A stretch of DNA of 64,000 nucleotides, taken from NCBI RefSeq assembly GCF_037081675.1, contig NZ_JAZAQL010000002.1:1116001-1180000 (forward strand), written 5' to 3'. Of the stretch, positions 16,473 through 23,803 are shown one piece after another (the stretch's first letter is position 1; every line of letters starts with the position of its first letter). Position numbers and translations under genes: made by a program. The stretch comes from Halorubellus litoreus (GTDB lineage: Archaea; Halobacteriota; Halobacteria; Halobacteriales; Natrialbaceae). The notes under the pieces were generated by a model. The model saw only the letters and a list, made by a program, of their open reading frames with translations, searched no databases and was not told where the DNA came from.

Positions 16473-17255
16473 TTACGAATCTCCAGTAATACGCTCAAGC
16501 GCCACTGGCGAGAGAAACACGGAACATCCAGCACGCTCGACGTGAGAACGCCCGGCCTCCTGTCTACAGAGAGTTTCAAAGTCGTCAATGTACGACGCAG
16601 GCCGAGTTGAACGAAGCTCAATCCGTGTCGCCCACGGTTCCGGGGCTTCCGCAGCGCGTGTCAATAGATAGCTCTCGATGAACTTCCGTCTCATTGCGGT
16701 TGTAGCATAATTGAGGTACTCGGGGAGTCTATCGACCTGATAGTGGTCTGTCCCTCGGGGGACGCCTGCGGCGACGAACGCACGCCCGGCAACGGACGAC
16801 TGTTCGGGGATCGTAACTTCATCGGGCCGCCCTTCTCGATGTTGGATGTCGTGTTTGAGGCCGAGGTTACGGAGGCCACTGGAGAGTCGATAGATGTCGT
16901 TGCTGTCGTGGAGCGTGAAACGAGGTTGAAAGCCTCGGCTTTTGACGCAGCCGCTCGCCAGGAGCCAAGCGATGAGGCGATTAAGTGAGTTCGTTGTGGA
17001 CGCTGGAATCTTGTCGAACCACCCGTTTTGTTCGAGGAAAGAGATCGCGCGATAGCCGTCTGGTTGGACGCCGTTGTGCCACTCTTTGATTCGGCCATGT
17101 GGCATATCGAGGGCGCGCGAGACGAGTGTCGGGCCTTCTTGCGGGTGTTCATCGCTGTAATTCTGGTATTCTCGATAGTCGTCTACGAGTTCCTCTGCGG
17201 TGGGGTCTTTTCGGTTGTAGGTTGCGAGAACGTCGGCTTCGGTGAGAATTTGCAT
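16473..17255 (-). CDS. LAGLIDADG-like/HTH viral regulator
   Basis: 260 residues on the reverse strand, convergent with the radical SAM cassette and divergent from the pilin genes. N-terminal residues resemble a helix-turn-helix (TLVSRALDMPHGRIKEWHNG). The middle has LNRLIAWLLASGCVKSRGF and LSSGLRNLGLKHDI, the pattern of a first LAGLIDADG-fold half, and MRRKFIESYLLTRAAEAPEP looks like the second half. The acidic catalytic residues of homing endonucleases are not evident, so it is probably a DNA-binding regulator built from that fold. A TATA-like CTTAAAC lies at a leaderless distance. Confidence 0.5.
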   Translation of the reverse strand: MQILTEADVLATYNRKDPTAEELVDDYREYQNYSDEHPQEGPTLVSRALDMPHGRIKEWHNGVQPDGYRAISFLEQNGWFDKIPASTTNSLNRLIAWLLASGCVKSRGFQPRFTLHDSNDIYRLSSGLRNLGLKHDIQHREGRPDEVTIPEQSSVAGRAFVAAGVPRGTDHYQVDRLPEYLNYATTAMRRKFIESYLLTRAAEAPEPWATRIELRSTRPASYIDDFETLCRQEAGRSHVERAGCSVFLSPVALERITGDS

Positions 17256-17278
17256 GATTGTGAAGGAGGCGGTAAGAT

Positions 17279-17286
17279 GTTTAAGT
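17279..17286 (-). promoter_or_regulatory. TATA-like box for reverse-strand regulator
   Basis: On the reverse strand this reads as an ACTTAAAC-like element about 25 bases before the ATG at 17,255, the spacing expected for a leaderless haloarchaeal transcript. Confidence 0.4.
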
Positions 17287-17390
17287 CCGGGTGGTCTGGA
17301 GTAGGTTGCGGGGGTGGCAACCCTCGCTTACCCACACCGGTTGGGGGCATACCGCGCCCCATCCGTTTTGAGGATAGACGACTAAACTCG

Positions 17391-17398
17391 TATATAAA
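17391..17398 (+). promoter_or_regulatory. TATA box TATATAAA
   Basis: The clearest TATA box in the provirus part of the window, in a roughly 420-bp region otherwise free of large genes. A transcript would start near 17,420, giving a leader of about 250 nt before the first pilin unless the small frames at 17,434 (29 codons) or 17,502 (35 codons) are translated. It most likely drives the pilin operon. Confidence 0.55.
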
Positions 17399-17501
17399 TC
17401 CTTCCACAGCTATTTGCTTCTTTGAGTAAGTATATGGAAAGTATCATGACCGGGAGCGAACCAACATCAATTTTGATAACGCAAGACGCGACCGGTTTCA
17501 T

Positions 17502-17609
17502 ATGCGCTTCAAGGACACATTGAAGCGAGGAAAGAGTCGCTATACCATTTTCTGGATAAGCGATACCGACCGGGAGCAGAGTGGCTGGCCGACGGTATTA
17601 AGTGCTTAG
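17502..17609 (+). CDS. Possible small basic protein before pilin operon
   Basis: 35 codons, ATG 17,502 to TAG 17,609, encoding a basic peptide beginning MRFKDTLKRGKSRYTIFWIS. It lies on the transcript expected from the TATATAAA box and before the first pilin. Another short frame (17,434-17,523, 29 codons) overlaps it. There is no independent support besides position, so this is tentative. Confidence 0.2.
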   Translation: MRFKDTLKRGKSRYTIFWISDTDREQSGWPTVLSA

Positions 17610-17676
17610 CAGAATAGTCACTGGATACCATCGGCGCGGTGGGTGAACGCCGCAGACCGATGTGGGAAAAATAACA

Positions 17677-18072
17677 ATGAAACTAAACAACCTCTTCACG
17701 GACGAGGATGCTGTCTCCCCGGTTATCGGAGTCATCCTTATGGTGGCTATTACAGTCATCCTCGCAGCCGTAATCGGCGCGTTCGTACTCGGTATCGGTG
17801 GTAGTCAAGCGAAAGTCCCGCAGGCAAGTTTCGATTACTCCTACAGCGGTAGTACTGTAACCGTCACTCACGCAGGAGGCGATGACATCGAAGCAAGTAA
17901 TCTGAAGGTCCAAGCTGACGGTGGGAAGCAGTCTGTTAGCTGTGGCCCATGTGCAGCGGGTGATACGCTTTACAGTGGGGCTACCGGTAGTACTTCCACG
18001 ATTCAGGTCATTTGGACCAGCCCAAGTGGAGATAGTTCCAACGTGATTTCCGAATCCGAAGTTCCCTCATAA
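17677..18072 (+). CDS. Type IV pilin-like protein 1 (provirus)
   Basis: About 131 residues from ATG 17,677, preferred over GTG 17,662 because it gives the same N-terminus as the next gene. The N-terminus is MKLNNLFTDEDAVSPVIGVI followed by a long hydrophobic helix, the signature of archaeal pilins cleaved by the prepilin peptidase PibD just before the helix. The mature part is short, Ser/Thr/Gly-rich and predicted mostly beta. A CGPC pair (Cys-Gly-Pro-Cys) is notable. It ends exactly before the next pilin start, indicating one operon. The N-terminal segment is nearly identical to gene 2. Confidence 0.8.
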   Translation: MKLNNLFTDEDAVSPVIGVILMVAITVILAAVIGAFVLGIGGSQAKVPQASFDYSYSGSTVTVTHAGGDDIEASNLKVQADGGKQSVSCGPCAAGDTLYSGATGSTSTIQVIWTSPSGDSSNVISESEVPS

Positions 18073-18558
18073 ATGGAATTAAAAAACATATTTAAGGACG
18101 AGGACGCGGTGTCGCCGGTCATCGGCGTCATCCTTATGGTGGCAATCACTGTCATCCTCGCAGCCGTGATCGGCGCGTTCGTACTCGGTATCGGTGGCAG
18201 TCAAGAACAAGTCCCGCAGGCGACTTTCAATTACGACTCGACTGCCTACGCGAGTAATGTGATGGTCGATATCAGCCACCAAGGTGGGGGCGATATTGAC
18301 AGCAACAATCTGGATGTCAAAATCGGTTCCTCGACTGTCTGGGATTCCGGCGCAATCGGAAGTAGCCCAAACGGATGGTCTGAAAACACTACGGATACTA
18401 CTTCTGGCTGGAAAGGTGGGACGGTTTCTGCGGGGTCCACTGTGAGTGTCCAAAAGCCGAAAGCGTCCGTTAGTAGTGGGACGTCTATTACCATTGTCTG
18501 GACCACCTCCAGCGGGGACTCGTCGAATATTATCTCGGAAGGCGAAATCAGTATCTAA
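18073..18558 (+). CDS. Type IV pilin-like protein 2 (provirus)
   Basis: 161 residues, ATG directly after the stop of pilin 1. The N-terminal 45 residues (DEDAVSPVIGVILMVAITVI and onward through FVLGIGGSQ) match pilin 1 almost residue for residue, whereas the mature domains differ. This suggests duplication with diversification or conserved assembly with variable surface. The mature part is Ser/Gly-rich and beta in character. It would be inserted in the membrane and assembled into a pilus or minor pilin complex. Confidence 0.8.
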   Translation: MELKNIFKDEDAVSPVIGVILMVAITVILAAVIGAFVLGIGGSQEQVPQATFNYDSTAYASNVMVDISHQGGGDIDSNNLDVKIGSSTVWDSGAIGSSPNGWSENTTDTTSGWKGGTVSAGSTVSVQKPKASVSSGTSITIVWTTSSGDSSNIISEGEISI

Positions 18559-18576
18559 CCTCCGAGGTTCCCATTT

Positions 18577-19047
18577 ATGAAGGTCCGAACCGTTCTCCAA
18601 GATGAAAATGCAGTCTCATCAACCATTGGCGTAGTGCTGATGGTTGCTGTGACTGTTGTTCTGGCAGCGGCAGTGGGGTCCTTCGCGTTGGGGCTTGCAG
18701 AAGAATCAACAAAGAAGACACCGACCACGACCGTCGAAACAAAATGGGGTGTCGACGGTGGAAGTCAAACTGTCGACATTACAATCCTTAGTGGTGATGA
18801 CGTCAAAAGTAAGTTCATGACTGTCACCGTCGACGGGACAATCATCTGGGAAGACTCTGGTGTCCCAAGTGGGGTTGACATCACGACCTACGCTGGGAAA
18901 ACCTGGACCGGCCCAAAGATTGAGTCTGGAGACACACTCGGTCTGAAGGAGACGTCCAGTAGTGGCCTTCCCGATGGCAAGACGCTGAAGGTCATCTGGA
19001 ACAACGGTGAGAAGTCCCAGGTGTTGGGAACCGGGACTGTTCACTGA
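18577..19047 (+). CDS. Type IV pilin-like protein 3 (provirus)
   Basis: 156 residues. The signal region LQDENAVSSTIGVVLMVAVT retains the pilin pattern but is more divergent (SSTIG instead of SPVIG), and the mature domain is different again. The gene lies 18 bp after pilin 2 and is the last gene before the convergent integrase. Its position suggests the pilins are expressed from the integrated virus. It may have a specialised role such as minor or tip pilin. Confidence 0.75.
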   Translation: MKVRTVLQDENAVSSTIGVVLMVAVTVVLAAAVGSFALGLAEESTKKTPTTTVETKWGVDGGSQTVDITILSGDDVKSKFMTVTVDGTIIWEDSGVPSGVDITTYAGKTWTGPKIESGDTLGLKETSSSGLPDGKTLKVIWNNGEKSQVLGTGTVH

Positions 19048-19082
19048 GTGGGTACGGAGTCTGCTTCGTTTTTCTATCTCGT

Positions 19083-20180
19083 TTATCCCATCTGGTCGAG
19101 TGCGTCCCGGCGATCCTCTACGGGGACTTGATCGTACTTCATAGTGGTTTGTGGGTTCCGGTGACGTAACTGTACCATCGCCGCGGCCAGGTCACGTTCT
19201 CGCGTCATGTGTGTGCCCACGGAGTGTCTGATAGTATACCACGACATCGACCGGTTCTGAGTGTCGATTCCCGAGACGTCGCATAACTTGTGGAGGATAC
19301 GGCGGAGTTCCTGTGCTGGATAGGGGTTGCCGTGGCGAGTGAGCCAGAGTCGGTCGGTGTCGTCGTAGCGCGGGTGCTTCTCGCGTTCGTCCAGCCAGTA
19401 ATCCAGGGCGGTCGACGTCCGATCCGTGAGTGAGACAGTCCAGTTCCCGTCGTTCTTCGCGGAGTCCTCCCGTGGGATACGCAGGACGCTATTGGTGGTG
19501 TCGACCCAACTGGTTCGCGCGCGCCGGACCTCCACGGGCCGTAGCCCAGCATCGAGAGAGACCCAGACGAGCGTGGTGAACTTCCAACTGCTATCCGTGT
19601 ACTGGAGGGCGTCCTTGTCCTCGATGCCGTAAGCGGGGTTCCCGTCGACGCTCAGGGCGGCGTTCCTGATCTTCTGGCGTTCCTGCTTGGAGAGAAAGTC
19701 TCGGGGTTGGGGGTTGCCGCCGCCGCTCGTGAAGTTCCACGAGAACTCCCACTCGTCCTCCCCGAATTGCGCTTGGAGCCACGACGAATACCGCCGGAGC
19801 ATTTCGAGCCACTTGCCCTTCGTGGAGTTCGTGACGTCCTCAAGCGCCTTCTCGTCCATGAACGCCCGGGCCGTCTCCTGGGTGGGTGGCTGGCTGTATT
19901 CGCGGTTGTACTCCCAGGCCCACAGGTCGAACGTCGCGGCGCGCTGGCCGGTGTTGTAGACCGTGTACGGAGAGTAGCCCTCTGCCTTCTCGGGTTCCTT
20001 GCCGAACTGCAACATCCACTTGAGGAACGATTTGCGGTACTCGTAGTAGTCGACGACTTGTTTGGTATCGAGGAAGTCTGCGTTGCGCTGGTGGACTATG
20101 AGGATGTTCCTCCCGTTGTCCCACTCGCTTCCCTTAAAGACCATACAGCGCGATAGTCGATTTGGCTTATCTATGTCCAT
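19083..20180 (-). CDS. Tyrosine recombinase (provirus integrase)
   Basis: 365 residues. The catalytic domain shows Arg214 (AGLRPVEVRR), Lys242 as a candidate beta-hairpin lysine (SAKNDGNW), Arg318 in WYTIRHSVGTH, His340 (LRHRNPQTTMKY) and the nucleophile Tyr349. The usual HxxR box reads YTIR (Tyr315 in place of His). The N-terminal half is the DNA-binding SAM-like region. The start codon is 63 bp from the 3' end of tRNA-Leu, fitting integration into that tRNA, so this end of the provirus is the integrase-proximal att site. A dyad lies before the start. Confidence 0.85.
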   Translation of the reverse strand: MDIDKPNRLSRCMVFKGSEWDNGRNILIVHQRNADFLDTKQVVDYYEYRKSFLKWMLQFGKEPEKAEGYSPYTVYNTGQRAATFDLWAWEYNREYSQPPTQETARAFMDEKALEDVTNSTKGKWLEMLRRYSSWLQAQFGEDEWEFSWNFTSGGGNPQPRDFLSKQERQKIRNAALSVDGNPAYGIEDKDALQYTDSSWKFTTLVWVSLDAGLRPVEVRRARTSWVDTTNSVLRIPREDSAKNDGNWTVSLTDRTSTALDYWLDEREKHPRYDDTDRLWLTRHGNPYPAQELRRILHKLCDVSGIDTQNRSMSWYTIRHSVGTHMTRERDLAAAMVQLRHRNPQTTMKYDQVPVEDRRDALDQMG

Positions 20181-20183
20181 AGT

Positions 20184-20209
20184 CGGGTGTTGTCGTTTGT
20201 CGACACCCG
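20184..20209. promoter_or_regulatory. Inverted repeat upstream of integrase
   Basis: Seven-base arms CGGGTGT (20,184-20,190) and ACACCCG (20,203-20,209), 12-base spacer, between the integrase start and tRNA-Leu. Candidate regulatory site or recombinase arm site; no binding evidence can be read from sequence. Confidence 0.35.
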
Positions 20210-20243
20210 GGAGAAAACTGCACGACGAGACGGCGTCGAGGAG

Positions 20244-20290
20244 TGCGCGGGACCGGATTTGAACCGGCGGACTCCTACGAGACAGCGTCC
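20244..20290. other. Probable attachment site region (provirus right end)
   Basis: The tRNA-Leu 3' half, next to the integrase, is the likely attachment core. I could not see a second copy of this sequence inside the window, which fits the other end being off the left edge. The exact core limits cannot be set from one end. Confidence 0.5.
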
Positions 20291-20327
20291 TAAGCGCTGC
20301 GCCGTTTCCTGGCTTGGCTACCCGCGC
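20244..20327 (-). tRNA. tRNA-Leu(UAG)
   Basis: Reverse strand, 84 nt without encoded CCA. Acceptor arms GCGCGGG/CCCGCGC, anticodon arm CAGCG-CTTAGGA-CGCTG (anticodon TAG in DNA), T-arm GCCGG-TTCAAAT-CCGGT, and a long variable arm as required for class II tRNA-Leu. Its 3' end faces the provirus, and the integrase starts 63 bp away. The gene appears intact, as normal when a virus restores the tRNA end on insertion. The duplicated partner sequence should lie outside the left edge. Confidence 0.95.
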
Positions 20328-20412
20328 GCACTCCGAGCGTAAGCCCCGAGCAGTTCAAGAACCTGTCGTCTCGGACGCGAGATTGAAGGGCGAGGCCGCC
20401 CCAGGGGGCAGT

Positions 20413-20721
20413 GTGTATCGAGCGAGTGACCGTGTGGACAACGAAGCGTGGATCGAGGAGTTACAGGCGGTCTGCGAACGCTTGGAGTTGGAGTCGGCGG
20501 CGCGGACGACCGCGACGGACCTCTTCCTCTCCACGGCGCCGGAGTCCGACCGGTCCAAGCCCGCGGCGATAGCGGCGAGCGTGTACGCGGCGGCGCTCCT
20601 GGAGAGCGACGAGCGCTCGCAGACCGCGGTCGCCGACGCCGCGGACGTCTCCCGGTTGAGCGTCCAGCAGCGCTGGAAGGACGTCCTCGAAGAAGCAGGG
20701 TTCGAACCGCCGTCCTGGTAG
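20413..20721 (+). CDS. TFB-type cyclin-box protein
   Basis: About 102 residues from GTG 20,413, chosen because earlier starts would overlap the tRNA gene. The segment SKPAAIAASVYAAALLESDE plus SQTAVADAADVSRLSVQQRW matches the second cyclin repeat of archaeal transcription factor B (TFIIB), including the DNA-contacting helix region. It lacks the zinc ribbon and the first repeat, so it cannot act as a full TFB. Single-repeat proteins of this type are widespread in haloarchaea. It could modulate transcription, but its role is unknown. Confidence 0.7.
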   Translation: MYRASDRVDNEAWIEELQAVCERLELESAARTTATDLFLSTAPESDRSKPAAIAASVYAAALLESDERSQTAVADAADVSRLSVQQRWKDVLEEAGFEPPSW

Positions 20722-20741
20722 GCGCGTAGCGAGTCAGGGGG

Positions 20742-21230
20742 TTAGCGCGTCGCGTCTCGGCCGTCGCGCTCGGGCGTCACGTTCCCGTGCTCGTCGATCT
20801 CGCCGTTCACGATGCGGGTCGACGAGATGACGTCGCCGTCCTCGGCGATGACGTGGTCGACGACGACGATGTCGAGCGGGTCGACGCCCGATTCCTCGCG
20901 GAGTTCGTTGATGCGTTCGCCGGTGTCCTCGGTCTCCGGCGAGACGACGAGCGCGTCGAACCGCGGTTCGGTCGCGATCCCGGTTGGCTCGGTGAGTTCG
21001 TGCACCGCGAACTCGCGGCCGTACTCGGCCGCGAGCGGTTCGAGTTCGCGTTCCAGGTCGCGTTTCCGTTCGGCGAACGACCGGACGTACCGGTCGACGT
21101 GCCGCGTCTTCGGTGCGAGCTCGTCGCTCGTCAACCCCACCGTCACGTCCCCGAGTTCGAACGCGCGCTCGAACAGCGCGCGATGCCCATCGTGAACTGG
21201 GTCGAACGTCCCACCCAGCGCAACATTCAT
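20742..21230 (-). CDS. coaD: Phosphopantetheine adenylyltransferase
   Basis: 162 residues starting at MNVALGGTFDPVHDGHRALF, the nucleotidyltransferase signature with the GGTFDPxHxGH motif that binds ATP. I use the ATG at 21,230 since the preceding nine codons are not needed. The C-terminal part contains ISSTRIVNGEID, the ISST element of the same superfamily. It converts 4'-phosphopantetheine to dephospho-CoA in coenzyme A synthesis in the cytoplasm. Archaeal enzymes of this type are annotated CoaD-like. Confidence 0.85.
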   Translation of the reverse strand: MNVALGGTFDPVHDGHRALFERAFELGDVTVGLTSDELAPKTRHVDRYVRSFAERKRDLERELEPLAAEYGREFAVHELTEPTGIATEPRFDALVVSPETEDTGERINELREESGVDPLDIVVVDHVIAEDGDVISSTRIVNGEIDEHGNVTPERDGRDATR

Positions 21231-21315
21231 GCCCGAACGGTCGACCGGGCGCGGCATAAAAGGATTGAATCCGGGGACCCCTGCGTCCCGCGTCGCTCAC
21301 AGTCCGCCAGACGCG

Positions 21316-21864
21316 TCACTCGTCGGTCGACGCCGTCCCGTCGTCGTCGGCGTCCGCGTCGTCCGCACCCGCGTCCGGTTCCGCGTCCACGGCATCGGAC
21401 TGCACCGTGATAGTCACCGGCTCGTCGTCGGCGTCCACGGCTTCCAGGTCGTCCTCGTCGTCGTCGTCGAGGAGCGAGTCGAGGTTGAAGACGGTGTTCA
21501 GTTCGTCCTGTACCTGCCCCACGACGCCCGAGACGAGTTCGCTCGGCGCGATCGCCGTGTACTCGTAAGGGTTGTTCCCGGCGCCGGAAGCGGCGCGTTT
21601 CTCACGGTGAACCTTCTCCTCGTCGTGCAGTTCCGCCAGGGCCTCGCGGACGGTGCTCGGGTACAGACCCGTTCCCTGCGCGATCTCCTCGCTCGTGGAC
21701 GCCGGGTTGGCCTGCAGGAAGATGTAGATCTTCGCTCGCGTCTCCGTGTCGAGCACCCACGAGAGGAGGTCGACGATGCCTGAGTCGAAGCCGTCGACGG
21801 CCTTCTGGCGTCGCGTGGATGGTTCGTCGTCGTCCGCCGGTGTCTCCGCCTCGTCCCTGGTCAT
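21316..21864 (-). CDS. Winged-helix transcriptional regulator
   Basis: 182 residues. A central winged helix (DTETRAKIYIFLQANPASTS through GLYPSTVREALAELHDEEKV) is followed by an acidic Asp/Glu/Ala-rich tail. The wing carries KRAASGAGNNPYEYTAI, and a coiled region follows. Such short regulators with a long acidic tail are common in haloarchaea. The reverse gene starts 82 bp from the gshA stop. The regulon cannot be inferred. Confidence 0.7.
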   Translation of the reverse strand: MTRDEAETPADDDEPSTRRQKAVDGFDSGIVDLLSWVLDTETRAKIYIFLQANPASTSEEIAQGTGLYPSTVREALAELHDEEKVHREKRAASGAGNNPYEYTAIAPSELVSGVVGQVQDELNTVFNLDSLLDDDDEDDLEAVDADDEPVTITVQSDAVDAEPDAGADDADADDDGTASTDE

Positions 21865-21945
21865 GTCCTTTCACTGAGGACACAAGCCGTGCGGGGGTAA
21901 AAACCCATTGCTCGGGGGTGTTCGTCCTCAACGACCGAGAACGGG

Positions 21946-23055
21946 TCACTCACCGAGAACGAGCGATTCGCAGAGCGCGTCGAACCCTTCGGTCTCCAGG
22001 ATGCGGCGCTGTCGTTCGGCGCCGCTGTCCGCGTCGAGGACGTCGCGGATGCCGGTGACCCCGAGGCGGTCGCACTCGCGGTCCACGAGCTCGCCGAGCG
22101 GGACCGTGCCGTCGCCCTCGAGCGCGACGAACTCGGCGTCGTGGCCGTGCCGGAGCGCCCGCCACTTGTTCTCGTCGAGGAGTTCGCGACGATGCTGATG
22201 GGGGTACCCGCTGCCTCGGTCGTCCCACGGCGCCGCGAGGTCCGCGTATCGCTCGCGGAGGTCCGCGACGAGCGCGTGCACGTACTCGACGAACGCGAAC
22301 ACGACGTCGGGGTCCGCTTGTCCGTCGGGCGCTCGAATCTCGACGGTCCCGTGCCCGGAGTGCGGGCGGACGTCGTACCAGAGCTCTCCGCGGTCGCGGA
22401 TGCTCTCGGTATCTATCATGCGGTTCTCGAACGCGGCGAAGTCGTCGTAGCCGTCGAACGCGGTCGGCATCCCGGTGTTCGGGAGGCCCTCGAATATCTT
22501 CGCGCGAGCCGACGCCAGGCCGGTGTCGTAGCCGTCCCAGAACGGCGAGTTCGCGGCGAGCGCGAGCATCGGTGGGAGGTACCAGCGGAGTTCGTTCGCG
22601 ATCCACGTCGCCGCGTCCGCGTCGTCCACGCCGACGTGCACGTGCAGCCCTGCGGTCGTGTTCCGATGCTGGGGGTACTGGATGCGGTCGAGTTGACTCC
22701 GGTACCTGGGTTTCTCGGCGTGTTCGAGTTCGCGCCACCGAGCGCCCGGGTGGAGGCCGGCGCCCGCGACCCGGTACCCCTCGCTCGCCGCGAAGTCGAC
22801 GAGCGCCTCCCGGACCGCGTGGAGGTTCTCGCGGGCGTCCGCGAGGTCCTCGCACTTCGGCGTCTGCGTCTCGATGACGGTCTTGAACAGCTCGTGGTCG
22901 AGCCGACCGTCCAGTAGCTCGGGCGGGTCGGCGTCGTACACGAGGGCGTCGCTCCCGGAGACCGGACGGCCGGCCTCGTCGACGACGAAGAACTCCTCCT
23001 CGATGCCGAGTGTCCCCGCGTCCTCGAACGCCTCGCGCGACCCGCGCTTGTCCAT
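21946..23055 (-). CDS. gshA: Glutamate-cysteine ligase
   Basis: 369 residues from ATG 23,055 (MDKRGSREAF). GTLGIEEEFFVVDEAGRPV is the hallmark N-terminal segment of the GCS2-type ATP-dependent ligases, and NTTAGLHVHVGVDDAD carries the conserved His-rich element. It makes gamma-glutamylcysteine, the main low-molecular-weight thiol of haloarchaea. Stop is TGA at 21,946. The upstream fibrillarin gene is on the same strand but 92 bp away. Confidence 0.85.
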   Translation of the reverse strand: MDKRGSREAFEDAGTLGIEEEFFVVDEAGRPVSGSDALVYDADPPELLDGRLDHELFKTVIETQTPKCEDLADARENLHAVREALVDFAASEGYRVAGAGLHPGARWRELEHAEKPRYRSQLDRIQYPQHRNTTAGLHVHVGVDDADAATWIANELRWYLPPMLALAANSPFWDGYDTGLASARAKIFEGLPNTGMPTAFDGYDDFAAFENRMIDTESIRDRGELWYDVRPHSGHGTVEIRAPDGQADPDVVFAFVEYVHALVADLRERYADLAAPWDDRGSGYPHQHRRELLDENKWRALRHGHDAEFVALEGDGTVPLGELVDRECDRLGVTGIRDVLDADSGAERQRRILETEGFDALCESLVLGE

Positions 23056-23146
23056 CGACGCCACGTTCGCTCGCACGTGATAAAAGGAGTACGGAGTCGG
23101 CAGGTCGCCGTGCACGAGCGCGCCCCGGCGACGTGAGGACCGACGG

Positions 23147-23803
23147 TCAGCGCGGTCGGGCGACGACCGCGAGGTGGTCGTCGTGGTACGGTTCGAGGCT
23201 CGCGGTCTCGAGGACCTCGTAGCCGTCGCGGAGGTCGTCGAGGACGGCGTCGAAGACGTCGGTCGGGTCACCGGTGACGTCCTCGCTGCGGGCCTTGATG
23301 GCGAGCGCGAGCCGACCGTCGTCAGCCAGGAACTGGCGGTTCCGGAGCGCCACCTCGGCCTGGCCGCGCGTCGCGACGTCCTGCACGAGGAGGTCACAGT
23401 CGGTTTCGACGACGTGCGCGTACGACTCGGGCTTCCGGGCGTCGGCGAGCAGCGGGAACAGCCGGTCGCGGTCGTCGGCGACCCGACAGAGGTCCCGCAC
23501 GGGCCGCGGCGCGAACTCGACGGCGTACGTCGGTCCGGCGACGTCCGCGACGTGGCTCACGGTGGTGCCGGCGGCAGCGCCGAGGTACAGGACCGTCGCG
23601 TCCGCGGACAGCCCCGGGTCGAGTCCGGCCGCGTACGTCGCGGCGAGCTTCGACCGCGAGGCGTCCCACGCACGCCAGTCGCCATCCGTCGCCTCCGGGC
23701 CGACGACCGGCCCCTCGGTCGCGAGGGTCTCACCGCCGCCGAAGTCCCGGCGCACCAATCCATCGGGGAGCGCGACGTCCTCGGGAGCGGGTGCGTCCGT
23801 CAT
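23147..23803 (-). CDS. flpA: Fibrillarin-like rRNA/tRNA 2'-O-methyltransferase
   Basis: 218 residues. ATVLYLGAAAGTTVSHVADV is the SAM-binding motif I of archaeal fibrillarin, and later KARSEDVTGDP fits the catalytic lysine region. With Nop5 (next gene) and L7Ae it forms the box C/D RNP that directs ribose methylation. Start ATG overlaps the Nop5 stop by four bases, so the two are translationally coupled, as in most archaea. Confidence 0.9.
   Translation of the reverse strand: MTDAPAPEDVALPDGLVRRDFGGGETLATEGPVVGPEATDGDWRAWDASRSKLAATYAAGLDPGLSADATVLYLGAAAGTTVSHVADVAGPTYAVEFAPRPVRDLCRVADDRDRLFPLLADARKPESYAHVVETDCDLLVQDVATRGQAEVALRNRQFLADDGRLALAIKARSEDVTGDPTDVFDAVLDDLRDGYEVLETASLEPYHDDHLAVVARPR

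Noticed and set aside
17028..17429. 133-codon forward frame opposite the regulator
   Set aside because: Mostly antisense to the regulator coding region, with a composition unlike the other genes.
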